A stretch of 64,000 nucleotides of DNA, taken from the NCBI RefSeq assembly GCF_003597395.2, contig NC_133773.1, forward strand, positions 60,080,022 through 60,144,021. Direction: 5' to 3'. The notes under the pieces are model-generated. The model worked only from the letters and a program-made list of their open reading frames with translations, ran no database searches and was not told the origin of the DNA. Source of the stretch: Chelonoidis abingdonii (Eukaryota; Chordata; Testudines; Testudinidae). The position numbers and the translations under genes are program-made. The number at the start of each line of letters is the position of its first letter. Position 1 is the stretch's first letter. Shown here one piece after another: positions 37,679 to 49,335 of the stretch.

Positions 37679-39084
37679 CTGACAAGGTATATAAACTTCA
37701 AAATATCCTACTTCTCATTAGTTGGGCACCCTCCTCTCAGAAAACTGTGAGAATTATGGAGGTGCCTAGGAACAACTTCATAATCAAAACTGTATCCTAT
37801 AATCAGCTTAAAACTGGGCATGAATTCCTCTTTTTCTCTAAAAGCAGATAGCCAACTGGTGTGAAATTTCATGAGGTAGTTTTATGCCCTTTGAATTTTC
37901 TGTGTCATTTTTGTTTGCTTTCTCTTCATACATTTTTAATAGGAAGTCTTTGCATTTGGAATCTGGCTGAAATATTTCCACTTCAGTCTTACTTTTCAAT
38001 GCTGAAAGATTTATTTTAAAAACATTATCTACACAAAAATTTATAAAGGTTTGAATTTGGAGTAGTACTAGTGTAGCAAGTAGTTTAAAAAATTGGATGT
38101 AGGATCAGTTCTAGCTATTATTCATATTATCATTGAAAACGTATGGATTGTGCACCTAAATCTGACTGAGGCAAAAAAGCAAAAACACACAAAGTGTCAG
38201 GAGCTACACTTTTCTGACAGATTGTATCTTACAATGGCAAAGGGTTCATACACAGCAGCTCACACAAAATCTCCAGCTGGTTGCATTTCTAATCCCACGC
38301 AGATCCACTCTCTGTCACCATGACTCATCTCCACTTAACCACTTAGTAGTACAAACCAAGAAATTAATACACAAAAAGAGCGTCACTGTGAAGCAGTTAG
38401 ATTTGTTACATATATAAACGTATCTCACACAGAGTTACCTAAGAAAGTGAACAGTGAAACCACCTAACAATACACTCTACTCCACCACCCAGAAAGTACA
38501 GACTTCACCATTACTACTACCACCGCTACCAGGCACCTTCTCCCAATCTGTGCCCCTCCTTCACCTTACCCCTTCCCCTCCTATTCCCTGCCCTCCACAG
38601 GTCCAGCTCTTGTATCCTCTGCATTTGATTTAGGCAGTGAGCCCCAGGCTGGAGCATGCTCATTGCAGACAATCTTTGGGGAATTTAAATGATAAAATCT
38701 AAGGTGTGAAAGGTGATTTTTCAGAGGCTTATAATTAGGCCAAATTTGGTGGATTTTCCTGGGGATGGCAAAAGGTCCCTGACAGAAAGTCCCTGTTCCA
38801 AAGGAAAGGGGCATTAAAACATTTCAAAGAAAAGGTCACTACATTTTTTTAACATGGACAAAACAACATTTTTTTTCTTGCCCTGTTCTTTGAATGGCTC
38901 AATTATTTGGCTTCAATTTTTCAAAAAAATTCAACCAGCAGCAGACACCCAGCATGGAAAATTTCAGCCCAAAGGATTCAAGCTTGGCAAAGTTATAAGG
39001 AACAGAAAACAGACTAATAATGGGAAGTGTGAGGCAACCTTAGCAAGTGATATTACCACCCTTGCCTAAAAAAAAAAGTTTGCA

Positions 39085-39215
39085 GGGTTGTTGGAGCTGT
39101 GGTGGTCCCAGGAGATCAGAGAGACAAGGTGGGTGAGGTAAATTATTTTATTGGACCAACGTCTGTTGGTGAGAGACACAAGCTTTTGGGCTATACAGAG
39201 CGTTTCTTCAAGTTT
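39085..39215 (+). mobile_element. Penelope-like terminal repeat fragment next to exon e
   Basis: Contains gatcagagagacaaggtggg, tgaggtaaattattttattg, gaccaacgtctgttggtgag and acaagcttttgggctatac. It is homologous to the terminal repeats at 5816-5896 and 6690-6772. It lies about 70 bp beyond the donor of LRBA exon e. Confidence 0.7.
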
Positions 39216-39285
39216 GCTCTTATAATATATAATACAGTGCAGTATGTGTTAACAGCTTTCACAAAAGCTAAACACAGTATTTTAC

Positions 39286-39405
39286 CTTTATATCAGAAGT
39301 GTCACGCTGGCTGTTGCGCCATGCTCTTGAAACTGACGAAAAAGTTCTATCTGCATGGTCAAACTTCCCGCCTTGTACATGTAGGAAAAATGTTGTAAAG
39401 GGCTC
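39286..39405 (-). CDS. LRBA: LRBA exon e: BEACH core
   Basis: 120 bp (40 codons), phase 0 at both ends. The acceptor is ctttaatag|GAGCCC and the donor ATAAAG|GTAAAA. It encodes [20 protein letters not shown], then [20 protein letters not shown]. The blocks EPFTT and the run from DRTFSS to the SDIKELIPEFY junction are standard BEACH sequence. The intron to the previous exon is only 1.2 kb; the next is 27 kb. A fragment of a Penelope-like terminal repeat (39085-39215) lies about 70 bp downstream of the donor. The frame is intact. It has no ATG of its own and is easily missed by ORF searches. Confidence 0.96.
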
Positions 39406-40639
39406 CTATTAAAGAAAGAAAAAAAAAAGAAGTGATAGTTTTTGAAAGAAATGTGATAAAAATGGCACCTGCCATGTCCGAAGTTTTGGTTACTCTTATT
39501 TCATTTCCTGGTGCATCAGTGGTTAATTGAGACACGTTATTTCTGCTACCCACCTGATGAATAATTGAGGCATAGCTGTTTTTGTGTATGAGGAACCCTT
39601 AATTCTACTCTGCTGTGCTCATTGTAAATTAAGACAAATAAAAGCTTGTAAAAATGGAAGGGAAATATTTACAGATCAGTTGTGACATGAATTGCTTTTA
39701 AACACATTAAGAAGAAAAAGCTGAATTTTTTTTAATCTAAGGGTTTGTGTGGTTTTTTTGTTTATTTTTAGATAAAGTGTCTCCAAAAATAATTGCATGG
39801 CTTAATCAGCTAAGATTTTTTCTTTTGTTCAAGTTTATCTATTAATGCAAATAAATATTTTAATACTTAATGTAACTTTACCATTGTTACGGCTTAATAT
39901 GTAATTTATGATTTAGAAAAGAAAAATGTTTGAAAGATTTAAAAGCCTCCTCTTAGTTAAAGAACACTTAAGCACATATTAGTGGGTAATTGCTTAAAAT
40001 TAGCTAAGCACTATAAATTACTTCAAGGATTTATGTATGCTTGCACCATTCTAACAAGCTTTAATTAATGACGTGCTGCTAATGCTTTCCCAGAGAAATT
40101 ACTTTCTAGAAGATAAATCACCTTTCAATTTTACAGAAACATGCACTGTTTAACCAATATAGAATCAATACGTTGCATCCACGTTACCTGCACGTATATT
40201 GCAACATCATTTAAAACAAATATGACAATGTACAATCTTATGAGCATATTAAGACATCTCATTTTAACTTTTAGGGATGAAAATCAAATACATTCATAAG
40301 AATTTACAATTTTTCAGAGTACACCCGAATGAAAAAATCATCTGAGGAAGAGAAGTTAAGCCTATTTAATGTAATACAATGAGGTCTACTTGAAAAGCCT
40401 ATTTTAAAGGAAAAAGAGCTTTTACATGATTTGAGAAGGCTACCCCATAAAAATTAAAACACGTTCAGAGTTTGGAACAGATTTTATCCTTGGAAACTGA
40501 AACAAGTTGCTGATAATCAATTACTTCAAAATCTCAGTTGCCTTATATCCTGTTGGGTTTTAATTTGCTCATGGTTTCTGATTATTTGTTGCTTTCATTA
40601 TTATTTAAAAGTAGATGTATTTTCAACGACTGTACTTAC
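39406..40639. other. LRBA intron between exons d and e; repeat-poor
   Basis: 1.2 kb with no transposable element that I recognise. Rich in TAAT/ATTA cores and AT-hook-like tracts, for example caagctttaattaatgacgt near 40060. Candidate conserved non-coding DNA, unproven. Confidence 0.5.
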
Positions 40640-40780
40640 AATTCTCAACAACCAAGTGAGCGCAAAACTTGCAGTTGAGTAATGAGTGCCATAGTGAAAC
40701 TTTGGAACCTGATCATCTTCCCATGATTCATATCGCTCTGTGAAGAATGCTGCTCTCTTTGGGTTTAGAGCACCAATAGG
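40640..40780 (-). CDS. LRBA: LRBA exon d: BEACH core
   Basis: 141 bp (47 codons), phase 0 at both ends. The acceptor is ttgttttag|CCTATTGG and the donor GAATT|GTAAGTA. It encodes [20 protein letters not shown], then [20 protein letters not shown], then LTWLLRI. The HYGTHYS block is a conserved BEACH signature. The variable residues discriminate between paralogues: VPKFHYG fits LRBA, whereas NBEA has SPPYHYN at this place (recalled). This is the strongest evidence for the gene name. No ORF with an ATG marks this exon cleanly; it was recognised by translation between splice sites. Confidence 0.96.
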
Positions 40781-43700
40781 CTAAAACAAAGGAGACAATC
40801 ACTACATCATAATCATTACCAGTTTTCAGTGTTTTTGCAAAGAAAATTATTAGCATGCATGAAAATATGTTGTCTAGGTTTTTTGTTTTTTTCTTGTTTG
40901 TTTTTTGCAAAAGCAGACAGAGATGGTATATGGATGAAGACAGATGTGGATCTCAAACTTGGATAACATATATACACAGGTGATGGAAGCAGCTGTTACG
41001 TTCCACCAGTACAGTTTAATTTCAGTTGAACACTGATCATCACTAACAAGCATTTCACAGCAGAAAATATTACATGAAGTGGGTCCTAGCTGTGTGATGT
41101 TTTGTGGACTGTTGAATGAGTTGTGAGAAACAGTTAAAAACATGGGTTTGGACCTTGATGTTTTACGAAAGGTGTCAGGTTGACCAACAGTGAGAGGGAA
41201 TGTCAACAGTGTAGCTGGAATGTTGATATTAGTACTAGTGTTTGATTTTTTTGTTTGGTTTCTTGCTGTTGGCGCTGTTTTATTTTGCTTTTTTTATGAT
41301 AACCAATCCCAAGATAAATTATGCCTAAAGAATAAGATATGATTGCATGTAATGCAGGAAAATGAGAAAGAATAAATGAGAGAAATTAGTGAATCAGACA
41401 AATTATATCAGAATATATATATTGTGGTAGAAAAGGATTTTATCTGATTTAGCAAACGTATTTCAGGGAAGAATGAAACTGACTTCAAGAACTATCTTTT
41501 TTGTTACAGAACCATTTTGGAATCTCCATCTGTACAGATTTTCCCTAAAGACTCAGCTATGCTGGAGGGAAAAAAAGGAGAAATAAGATCATTTGTAAAA
41601 AAAACAGTATGAATTAAAAATAGAATCAGAGCTGTATCTGTATAGTACTGTAGCATTTTAAGTATTCACTTAAATTGCTCCTATTTTTATTACCCTGCAA
41701 ATGAGTATACCCCAAATCAATAGTTATAGAATTACATTCCTTGAATATAAAGCTAAAACCAATTAGGATTGATTTCATTCTCTTTTGAAAAAAATGGTAT
41801 CATGCAGAGATCCATACAGCTAAAATCCACAGTATTGATTCTCACTATTATTGTTACAGTTGGTTTCTTAAGCTTGCAACAGGACAACCATCAAGACATG
41901 CCACATTTATTTTCAAGCAAATAAAAAAAAAGTCCCCAAACGACAGAAAGCTTAGGAGGAAAAAAACAAACAAAAAACCCCAACGAACCACAGAGCTGTG
42001 CACTGACAATGATACACTATCAGCTTACTCAGAGAAGTTACAGTGGGAATACACACATTGAATTATACATTACACGAATGCACTGATTTATTGTGGTAAT
42101 AACATCCACCTCATTAAAAGATTCTGCTTTGCTGCAGTCGGAGAGCTACATATTGTTTACTGCTATAAATTAATGGCAGTGCACAAAACACTGTGGAACC
42201 CCTCTAACAATAGATCTGTAATGACAGTGCTGTATATCACAGCTTCCTCAGCAGCTTCATAATAAAATGGAGACAATGTATTGGTCTAATACATTCTACC
42301 ATGCTGGCCCATATTTTTCTGACAACTGATTTAGCAGAAGAGGTGATTCAACAATGCTATAAAGTGCTGTAAACCGTTAACTAAGCTTGAGCCATACTGG
42401 AAATCATTGTATAGTGGCTATTCAAAAATCCTTCCCAAAGCTGAATTTGATTAAAAATGTTAATCCAAATTTCTTAGTAATGCATATATTTGGAAATTAA
42501 TAGGTAACCGTTGTTAACTACTGAGGTTGGGGATGAGAGCTGATTCTTCTTCCTGATGGCAAAAAGAGGTAATCCACACAAAGCTATGTAAATGTATTTA
42601 TAGAAAAGATGGAAGCAGAGTTGCTCACTAGCCAACATGGTTTCCTTACGGCTACAAATCGGAGAAAAATGACAAACTGAAAGCTATCGCCTTCATCCTC
42701 AGTAATTCCATTCTTTGTTGCTGCAGATGGAATGGAAGAAGTAGATCTTAGTCTGTAGATTAAATGATCAGATACTCCTATTAGTGTATGAAGAGAAGCA
42801 AAAATATGGTAAGTTTGTTTTTGTTCTGCTTATTTTAAAAGAGTTAACGATCTTGCGCTCAGTCAGAGGTACATACAAAAGCTACAGATGAGGGAACATG
42901 GAGATTCCAATCTTTCCAGGAATATTAAACTTTTATAGCGTTCTTGGTGTAGCAGTATTTTTTAAACATACTTTCTGGTCTAGTATTGACTATAGCAAAT
43001 CCCAGTCTTTGGACCACTTTAAATTTCCTTCCTTTAAAAGGGACTAAAGCAGATTTGGACTGTTGAAAAGCAATCAATTACAATGTGCTGATATTTGGTG
43101 GTTTTGCTAATTTAAAATATGCCTTGGCACTACGGTGTGTTGCTGTATTCATTAGTTATGGATCTTCTGTTGATTCTACTGCTTTACATGCTGTACTTAT
43201 GAGAGCAGTTCCACATCTTGCCTGCATTTTCAGGTACAGAAGCCCTGTCTCAGAGTCAAAGCCCATTGTCAGAATGCCATTTGTACATTTCTCTCGTCTA
43301 GACAAATATGACTTTTCACAGTGTCTATCACATAAGCACCCATCAGGTGCATCCTCTTCCTGGCCCTCTGAACTGGAGCTTTTTTCTGATCTATTCCATT
43401 AATAGTTTTTCTAGTTCTTCTATTATTTGGTTGACAACATGTTATTCATGTTGAAACTATCTTTTTCACTTATTTCTGCTCTTGATGACTCCATCTGTTA
43501 TGTCAGAACCCTCTAAAAAGAACTATCTGTCTTATTTTATATATTTTGGACGGTTGTGAAGATTTTATTTTTTGTAATACATTTCTGTAGTACCAGCTGG
43601 AAAACTTTTTGGTCTCCTCATAATGCTTTCTCTGTCTGTAAGTACTATCATTGTCCTTGAAGCTAAACATTTGTCACCCCCTTACAACTGTGTCCTCAAA

Positions 43701-44729
43701 GTCTTGTAACTCCTGTTTCCCTTAAGAGTATTCTGAAGAACATTTTCTTGTCTTCCTGTTTTTCTTAATCTCAACGGCTGATTTTCATTAATAAATGTTC
43801 AGTCACTGCTTACTTGTTTGTTACCTCCTACATTGGTTCCATGGGCGTACCCAATGTCATAACCTATTAGGTTTTCATTTTCTTTATTGAAGATTTTAGC
43901 ATCACTCCTACAGATTACACAACTTCTAATGAATAAGCTTTTTTCTAAGAATATTTGGCCTATATTCTTACTGGTCAGTTTGAGCCTCTCTCCCATTTCA
44001 CACTTATTCTGAGTTTGCAAAATGGCATGAAACATCATGAATGGTAGGGGGGCAAGGACAACGGAGAAAGAAAGGGCCATAACTTTATCAACGTACTCAA
44101 TAATGTAACAAAGGATAATTCTTGAAAGGAAAAGACTCATTTTTGCTTTGCAGACCGCTTTGGCCCCAGATAGACCCGCTACAGAACTTGTCATAGGTGA
44201 TGGGCGTTAAATAATGATGGCCCTTCCTTATGGCATCCCCCGCTACTAAAGGATCGTCTCCACCCATTTAAACCTCTGACCCACAATGTGCTCCTGCTAT
44301 AACGGCTAGGATGTTTTAGCCTCTAAGTGTTGTGTTTCTCAGGATATAAGCTACTAAAGTTGTATCTGAATTGAAGTGGCAGGAAAAAAAAATATGAAGA
44401 CAGTAAGCACAACAACATATGTTTCTTTTAAAGTTACATACTTAGGCTAGAAATACTTTGGCAGTAATAAAATATATACAGTAATAAAAAATTAAACAGC
44501 ATTATTTAAAAAAACAAAATCTGATCCTGACCTTGCTTCTCCTCTTGATTTTTTCATCTTTTTCTGCCTGATTTTACCCACTATCTGAAGTTTTGTAAAT
44601 CTAATTGTTTGCTCTGTTGAGTTATGCTTCTCAGCATATTTGCTAAGTATGATCTCTGTTCTTCCTAGGATTTATTTTCAAGAACACTTATCTGGTTTTC
44701 ATTATTGAGATTTTTCAATAACTTGTGTT
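40781..44729. other. LRBA intron between exons c and d, repeat-poor left part
   Basis: No clear transposable element over almost 4 kb. The part at 42080-42420 (with ctataaattaatggcagtgc and taccatgctggcccat) has the look of constrained non-coding sequence. The minus-strand frame at 43799-44194 (131 residues) is not recognised and lacks a promoter or splice context. Confidence 0.5.
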
Positions 44730-46190
44730 TGATCAAATGCAAATCTTCAGGAAAGGTATCCAGTCTTGATTTGAAGACATCATGGAATCATAGAGGATTA
44801 GGGTTGGAAGAGACCTTAGGAGGTCATCTAGTCCAATACCCTGCTCAAAGCAGGACCAACACCAACTAAATCATCCCAGCCAGGGCTTGGTCAAGACGGG
44901 CCTTAAAAACCTCTAAGGATGGAGATTTCACCACCTACCTAGGTAACCCATTCCAGTGCTTCACCACCCTCCTAGTGTTTCCTAATATCCAACCTAGTCT
45001 TCCCCCACTGCAACCTGAGACCATTGCTCCTTGTTCTGTCATCTGCCAACACTGGCAACAGCCAAGCTCCATCCTCTTTGGAATCCCCCTTCAGGTAGCT
45101 GAAGGCTGCTATCAAATCTCCGCTCACTCTTCTCTTCTCCAGACTAAACAAGCCCAGTTCCCTCAGCCTCTCCTCGTAAGTCATGTGCCCCAGCCCCCTA
45201 ATCAATCTCATGCCCTTGGCTGGACTCTCTTCAATTTGCCCACATCCTTTCTGTAGTGGGGGGGCCCAAAACTGGATGCAATACTCCAGATGTGGCCTCC
45301 CCAGTGCCAAATAGAGGGGAATAATCACTTTCCTCGATCTGCATCAAGAGATGAAGAATTCACACTTCCTTTGGTAGTTTGTTCCAGTGGTTAATCATCC
45401 TCCCTGTTAAAAATGTGTGCCTCATTTCCCATTTGAACTTGACAGGCTTCAGCTTCCAGCCACTGGTTCTTGTTATGCCTTTCTCTGTTAAATTAAAGAG
45501 CCCTTTAGTAACCAATAGTTTCTCTCATTATGGTATTTATACACTGTGATCAAGTCACCTCTCAGTCTTCTTTTTCATAAACTAAACAGATTGAGCACTT
45601 TAAGTCTCTCACTGTAAGGCACGTTCTCTAGCCCTTGAGTCACTTTTGTGGTTCTTTTCTGCATTCATCCTAATTTTTCAACATCTTTTCTTAAATGTAG
45701 ATGCCAGAACTGTGCACAGTATTCTAGTATCTGTCTCACCAGTGTGGTATACAAAGGTAAGATCACCTCTATTCCTATTCACTACTCCCCTATTTACACA
45801 TTGAAGGATTGCATTAGCACTTTTTGTCACAGCATCACACTGGAAGCTCATCTTGAGTTGCTTGTCCCCTATAACTCTTAAATCCTTTTCAGAGTCACTA
45901 CATTCCAAGACACAGTCCCCCCATTCTGTAGGTATGGCTTACATTCCTTACCCCTGCATGTAAAACGTTGTGTTTTAATATTGCCAAATGCATTTTGTTT
46001 GAATGGGCCAGCTTACCAATCACTCCAGACTAGTCTCTGACTGCCCTGTTTTCATCCTTATTTACCATTCTGCCAATCTTGGTCATCCACAAATTTTATC
46101 AGCAGTGATTTCCTATTTAGTTCTTAACATTATTCTATACAGTCTGATTCACAGTGGCTGTGAATACTTCCAATTTATATTTTAAGCCCT
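44730..46190 (-). mobile_element. Older CR1 LINE, split by the young one
   Basis: Left piece 44730-44782, right piece 45344-46190. The right piece reads SEKDLRVIGDKQLKMSFQCD and a GVVNRNRGDLTFVYH segment in a frame at 45678-45908, matching the CR1 ORF2 block after the RT core. Joining gaagacatca to atcaagagatgaagaattca restores CR1-like continuity, with ATCA at the junction duplicated. Confidence 0.8.
44783..45343 (-). mobile_element. Young CR1 LINE, 5'-truncated
   Basis: Minus strand. A frame at 44972-45328 gives RPHLEYCIQFWAPPLQKGC, then YEERLRELGLFSLEKRRVSG and DLIAAFSYLKG, the standard C-terminus of CR1 ORF2. The 3' region follows (aggttgga-type, gaatcatagaggattagggt complement). Only minor disruption, so fairly recent. 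It is inserted in an older CR1, which resumes on both sides. Confidence 0.92.
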
Positions 46191-46588
46191 AGAGCAGGCT
46201 GGCAGTGCTTAATAGCATTATTAGTTCCATCAGCTGTTAGGGAGCTAGTAGGGATGTTGGGTTTGAATAACTCTAGGGTTTGAATTCTCTGTTGGAATTG
46301 TCCCATGATTAGCATAACAAGTGAGTGTACTCAAATTATTTTATCTCAGAGTGTGGCTCTCTTGTAATTGTGCTGCCTCCTTTCCCAATCACTGGAGATG
46401 TACCTTTAACATCTGACACCAATAAAGTGCGTATCCATTTGACATTTGTTCACATTCCATCTACTGAAACTTCTTCCCCTGTGACAAAGGCATACCATTA
46501 TGCACATGATCACAGATATAACAGATGGTTTTGAATAAAGGTATCTCAAAGAATTATCTGGTATCTAGCACTGCAGTCCAACAAACAG

Positions 46589-46604
46589 AGTGTGTGTGTG
46601 TGTG
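46589..46604. repeat. (GT)n microsatellite
   Basis: Eight GT units in intron sequence. Confidence 0.9.
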
Positions 46605-47139
46605 ACATAGACAATAATGAAAGTAATTCTTGAAGGTAACAGTTAAACATTAAGTACAGCTGATATTACAATCATTTCCAAAATATAAACAGGTTTCATA
46701 TGCAAGTGAGAATAAGTATCATCTACAAAATATATATATCAAAGCTCACCATACTAAAACAGTTCACAAAGAAAATGAAGAAAAAAATACCATATCACAT
46801 AAATGGTCACTGAAACCACACAGGATCTTCCTGTATATGCAAGTATGTGTGTATGCCCAGACATAAAAGCCAGTCAAGGATATTCCTCTACATCAAACTT
46901 GCTGTTACTTTGAGATGCAAATTAATTTTTCACTCAAACATTTTTTATTTTACTCTGGTGAAGAGAGACAGATAAATGGCCTCCAGTGGGCTCATTTAAA
47001 ACTTGTATGCACTGTTTAGGGTGCAGACAACTATTTCTCATCAGCTCCTTTATCTAACTGACAAGAATAACCAACAGACTGATCAGCATTTTTCTCAAAT
47101 CCAGTCTCTTTGGATATTTTTTCATGTACTGCATATGGA

Positions 47140-49335
47140 TAAAATGGAAGACAGGCACCCCTTTGAATACCTGGGCTTCTTTCTTTGTGGGTATTCTGGT
47201 TGTCAATCTCAGGAGCAGGATGATACTGCTCTACTGGAGGTGGTACTTGTCAGGTTTCCTATAAGGGGCCAGGGTGTAAATCCTTAAGGACTTCAGCACT
47301 TCCCTTGAGTCCTGAAGAAATAGAGTGCTTTCATTTGCTTTCTGGTGGGACAGGTCCTATATGGTGGTATGTACCTCATGGTATGCCAGATGCCTGGAAC
47401 CATAAGTGACTGCCACATCTATTAAGTGAGGAAACAGTATTTGGGAACCAGGACCTAGGAGTTCGCCCCCAGAATAAAGTGAAGTTGATAAATATGCTTT
47501 GTGCCCTAAAGGGTCCAAATTTATTTTTATCTTTACATGCATCTTTCATAAACTTCAATTTTTCGTATATTACCAAAACAACCAGAGATCCTGAGTCTCA
47601 ACTGGCATAAGAGTGTTCAAAGCCCTTTGGGGGCACCTGATATCTCTTCTCCACTCTTTTCACAGTGGGAGGAAGAGTGGCCAGTGTCTGCCACAATCCT
47701 TTAGCCAGTTCCAGGATCCCCTCTTTAATAGAGAAGTCAATACTAGCCAGCATTGTCATGCTCAAGATAACAAAGAGTTGGCTGAACTTCTCTTTCCAGT
47801 GTCTCCACAATGAGGGACAGGAAATCCTGAAATGCTTTAAAGCTATTTATCACCAGTCCTGGGACTGGTGTCGTGTCATATGGTGATAAGGACAATTTCT
47901 TGAGTGAAGATAGACAGATCTCTCTTGCTCCCAGAGGGCCTCTTTGGCTCAGCAGTGGCTGACTTGGTTAATGATGCCACTGTGGAATGGAATCTCCTCC
48001 TCTTTATGGAAACGTGGGAGGGAGATCTGCTCCTGGATGTGCATGATGATGGTCCCCAGTAAGGCCTTTATGTCCAAAGTGGCATGACGTATGGATGTTG
48101 GCCTGGTTGAGATTAGTGGCACTCATGCCCAATCTGGGACTGAGTTCTGAACGACAGCTACCTGGTGCCCTCCGTGGTGTCACTCTCTGAAGGGATCTCT
48201 AATCAATGCTGGCAACTACTTTTCCTCTTTGAATGGTAGTGCTGTCAGATGGTGTGACACTGGGGCCATGTCTTCAGCATAGGAAACAACTCTGGAGGTC
48301 CCTTGTATCTCTTCTTCTAGATTCCTCTGGTATGTATCTTGGGCCTTTGGTGGAATCCATCATGGTCAGCACCAAGTCCTCCATTCACTGTGCCATTGCC
48401 AGGCTGGACGAGGACTCAGATGATCTGTCCTTCAAGGACTGACGTGTGTCTTCCTTCTGGGATTCCCTTCACATTTGGCTATAATTTGGGCTCTATCTCG
48501 CTCCATGAGTGAGCAAAATCTTTATTTATAGGGACAGGTACTGATTTTACTGCCTGAGATGCTGGCACCACAGCAGTCAGTGCAGGTTCCAGAACTGAAG
48601 CTGTCAATACTAAGATTTCTGATCCTGCAGACTTCGCAGATGTTGACGTGGTCAGTGTTGAAGTCTCTATCCCTGAGGGTGAGCTCTCCATTTTCTTTTC
48701 ACTTGCCAAATCTCAGGGCGTGATGTATGCTCAAAGGAGCACTGGCTGAAGTTGGTTTATTAGGCTTGCCTGAGTAGCGACAGCCATCTCTGTGTCTGAA
48801 GTGACCTACGTGGAACGTTCTGGCAAATACTGCTTGAGCCAAGCATCCCTGGATTTGCAGAACCTGACAAAGAAGGACTTGCACATGGAGCATCTTTTGG
48901 GATGTTGCTCTCCCCTAGGCAGAAGAGAACTTTAAGGGTTTGGCATTTGCCATTAGATGTGGCAGTTGTCATGGAGCCCCTTGCTCTGCTATACACAAGT
49001 GTTCAGTGGAGTAGGAGTCTCTGGTATTTTTTCTTCCCTTTTTCGGGGATGGGAATTGTTCAAATAAATGGAGTGTGAAGATGAAGATTTCTTCATAAGT
49101 CTCCAAGAAAAGAAGTGGGTTAGGCATTTGCTAGATGTCGAATCTCAACACCACTGGTTTTAAGAGGGAACGAAGGGAGGGTCACAGCTTCTCCAACCTT
49201 TATGCCCTTACTTAGGAACATGAGGCGGCACAGGGCACATGCGCAGCGCTGACTGACACTGATGTTCAAAAGAATCTGATCTTATGCACATGAGACACAC
49301 GTACACCTACAGTGGGATTGGTACTAAGAAGCGTC
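47140..49335 (-). mobile_element. Decayed retroelement with gag-like sequence (family uncertain)
   Basis: Minus strand, read from right to left. Near 48840-48960 is a Cys-containing patch (KVLFCLGESNIPKDAPC). Around 48479-48709 is a Ser/Thr/Pro/Ala-rich linker. At 47598-47810 there is AKGLWQTLATLPPTVKRVEK followed by VPPKGFEH, and near 47500 a DPLGHKAYLSTSLYSGG block. I recall this order from gag-like proteins of large reptile retroelements (DIRS-like or Ty3-like). Several frames and stops: not functional. Right boundary approximate. Confidence 0.5.

Larger units (their letters stand above)
11891..39285. other. LRBA intron between exons e and f
   Basis: 27.4 kb as assembled, probably nearer 23.5 kb once the duplicated block is removed. 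Outside the listed elements it is AT-rich, without exons or recognisable RNA genes. The stretches 13380-15028, 19441-22294 and 37687-39084 show nothing beyond short repeat fragments. Confidence 0.8.
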
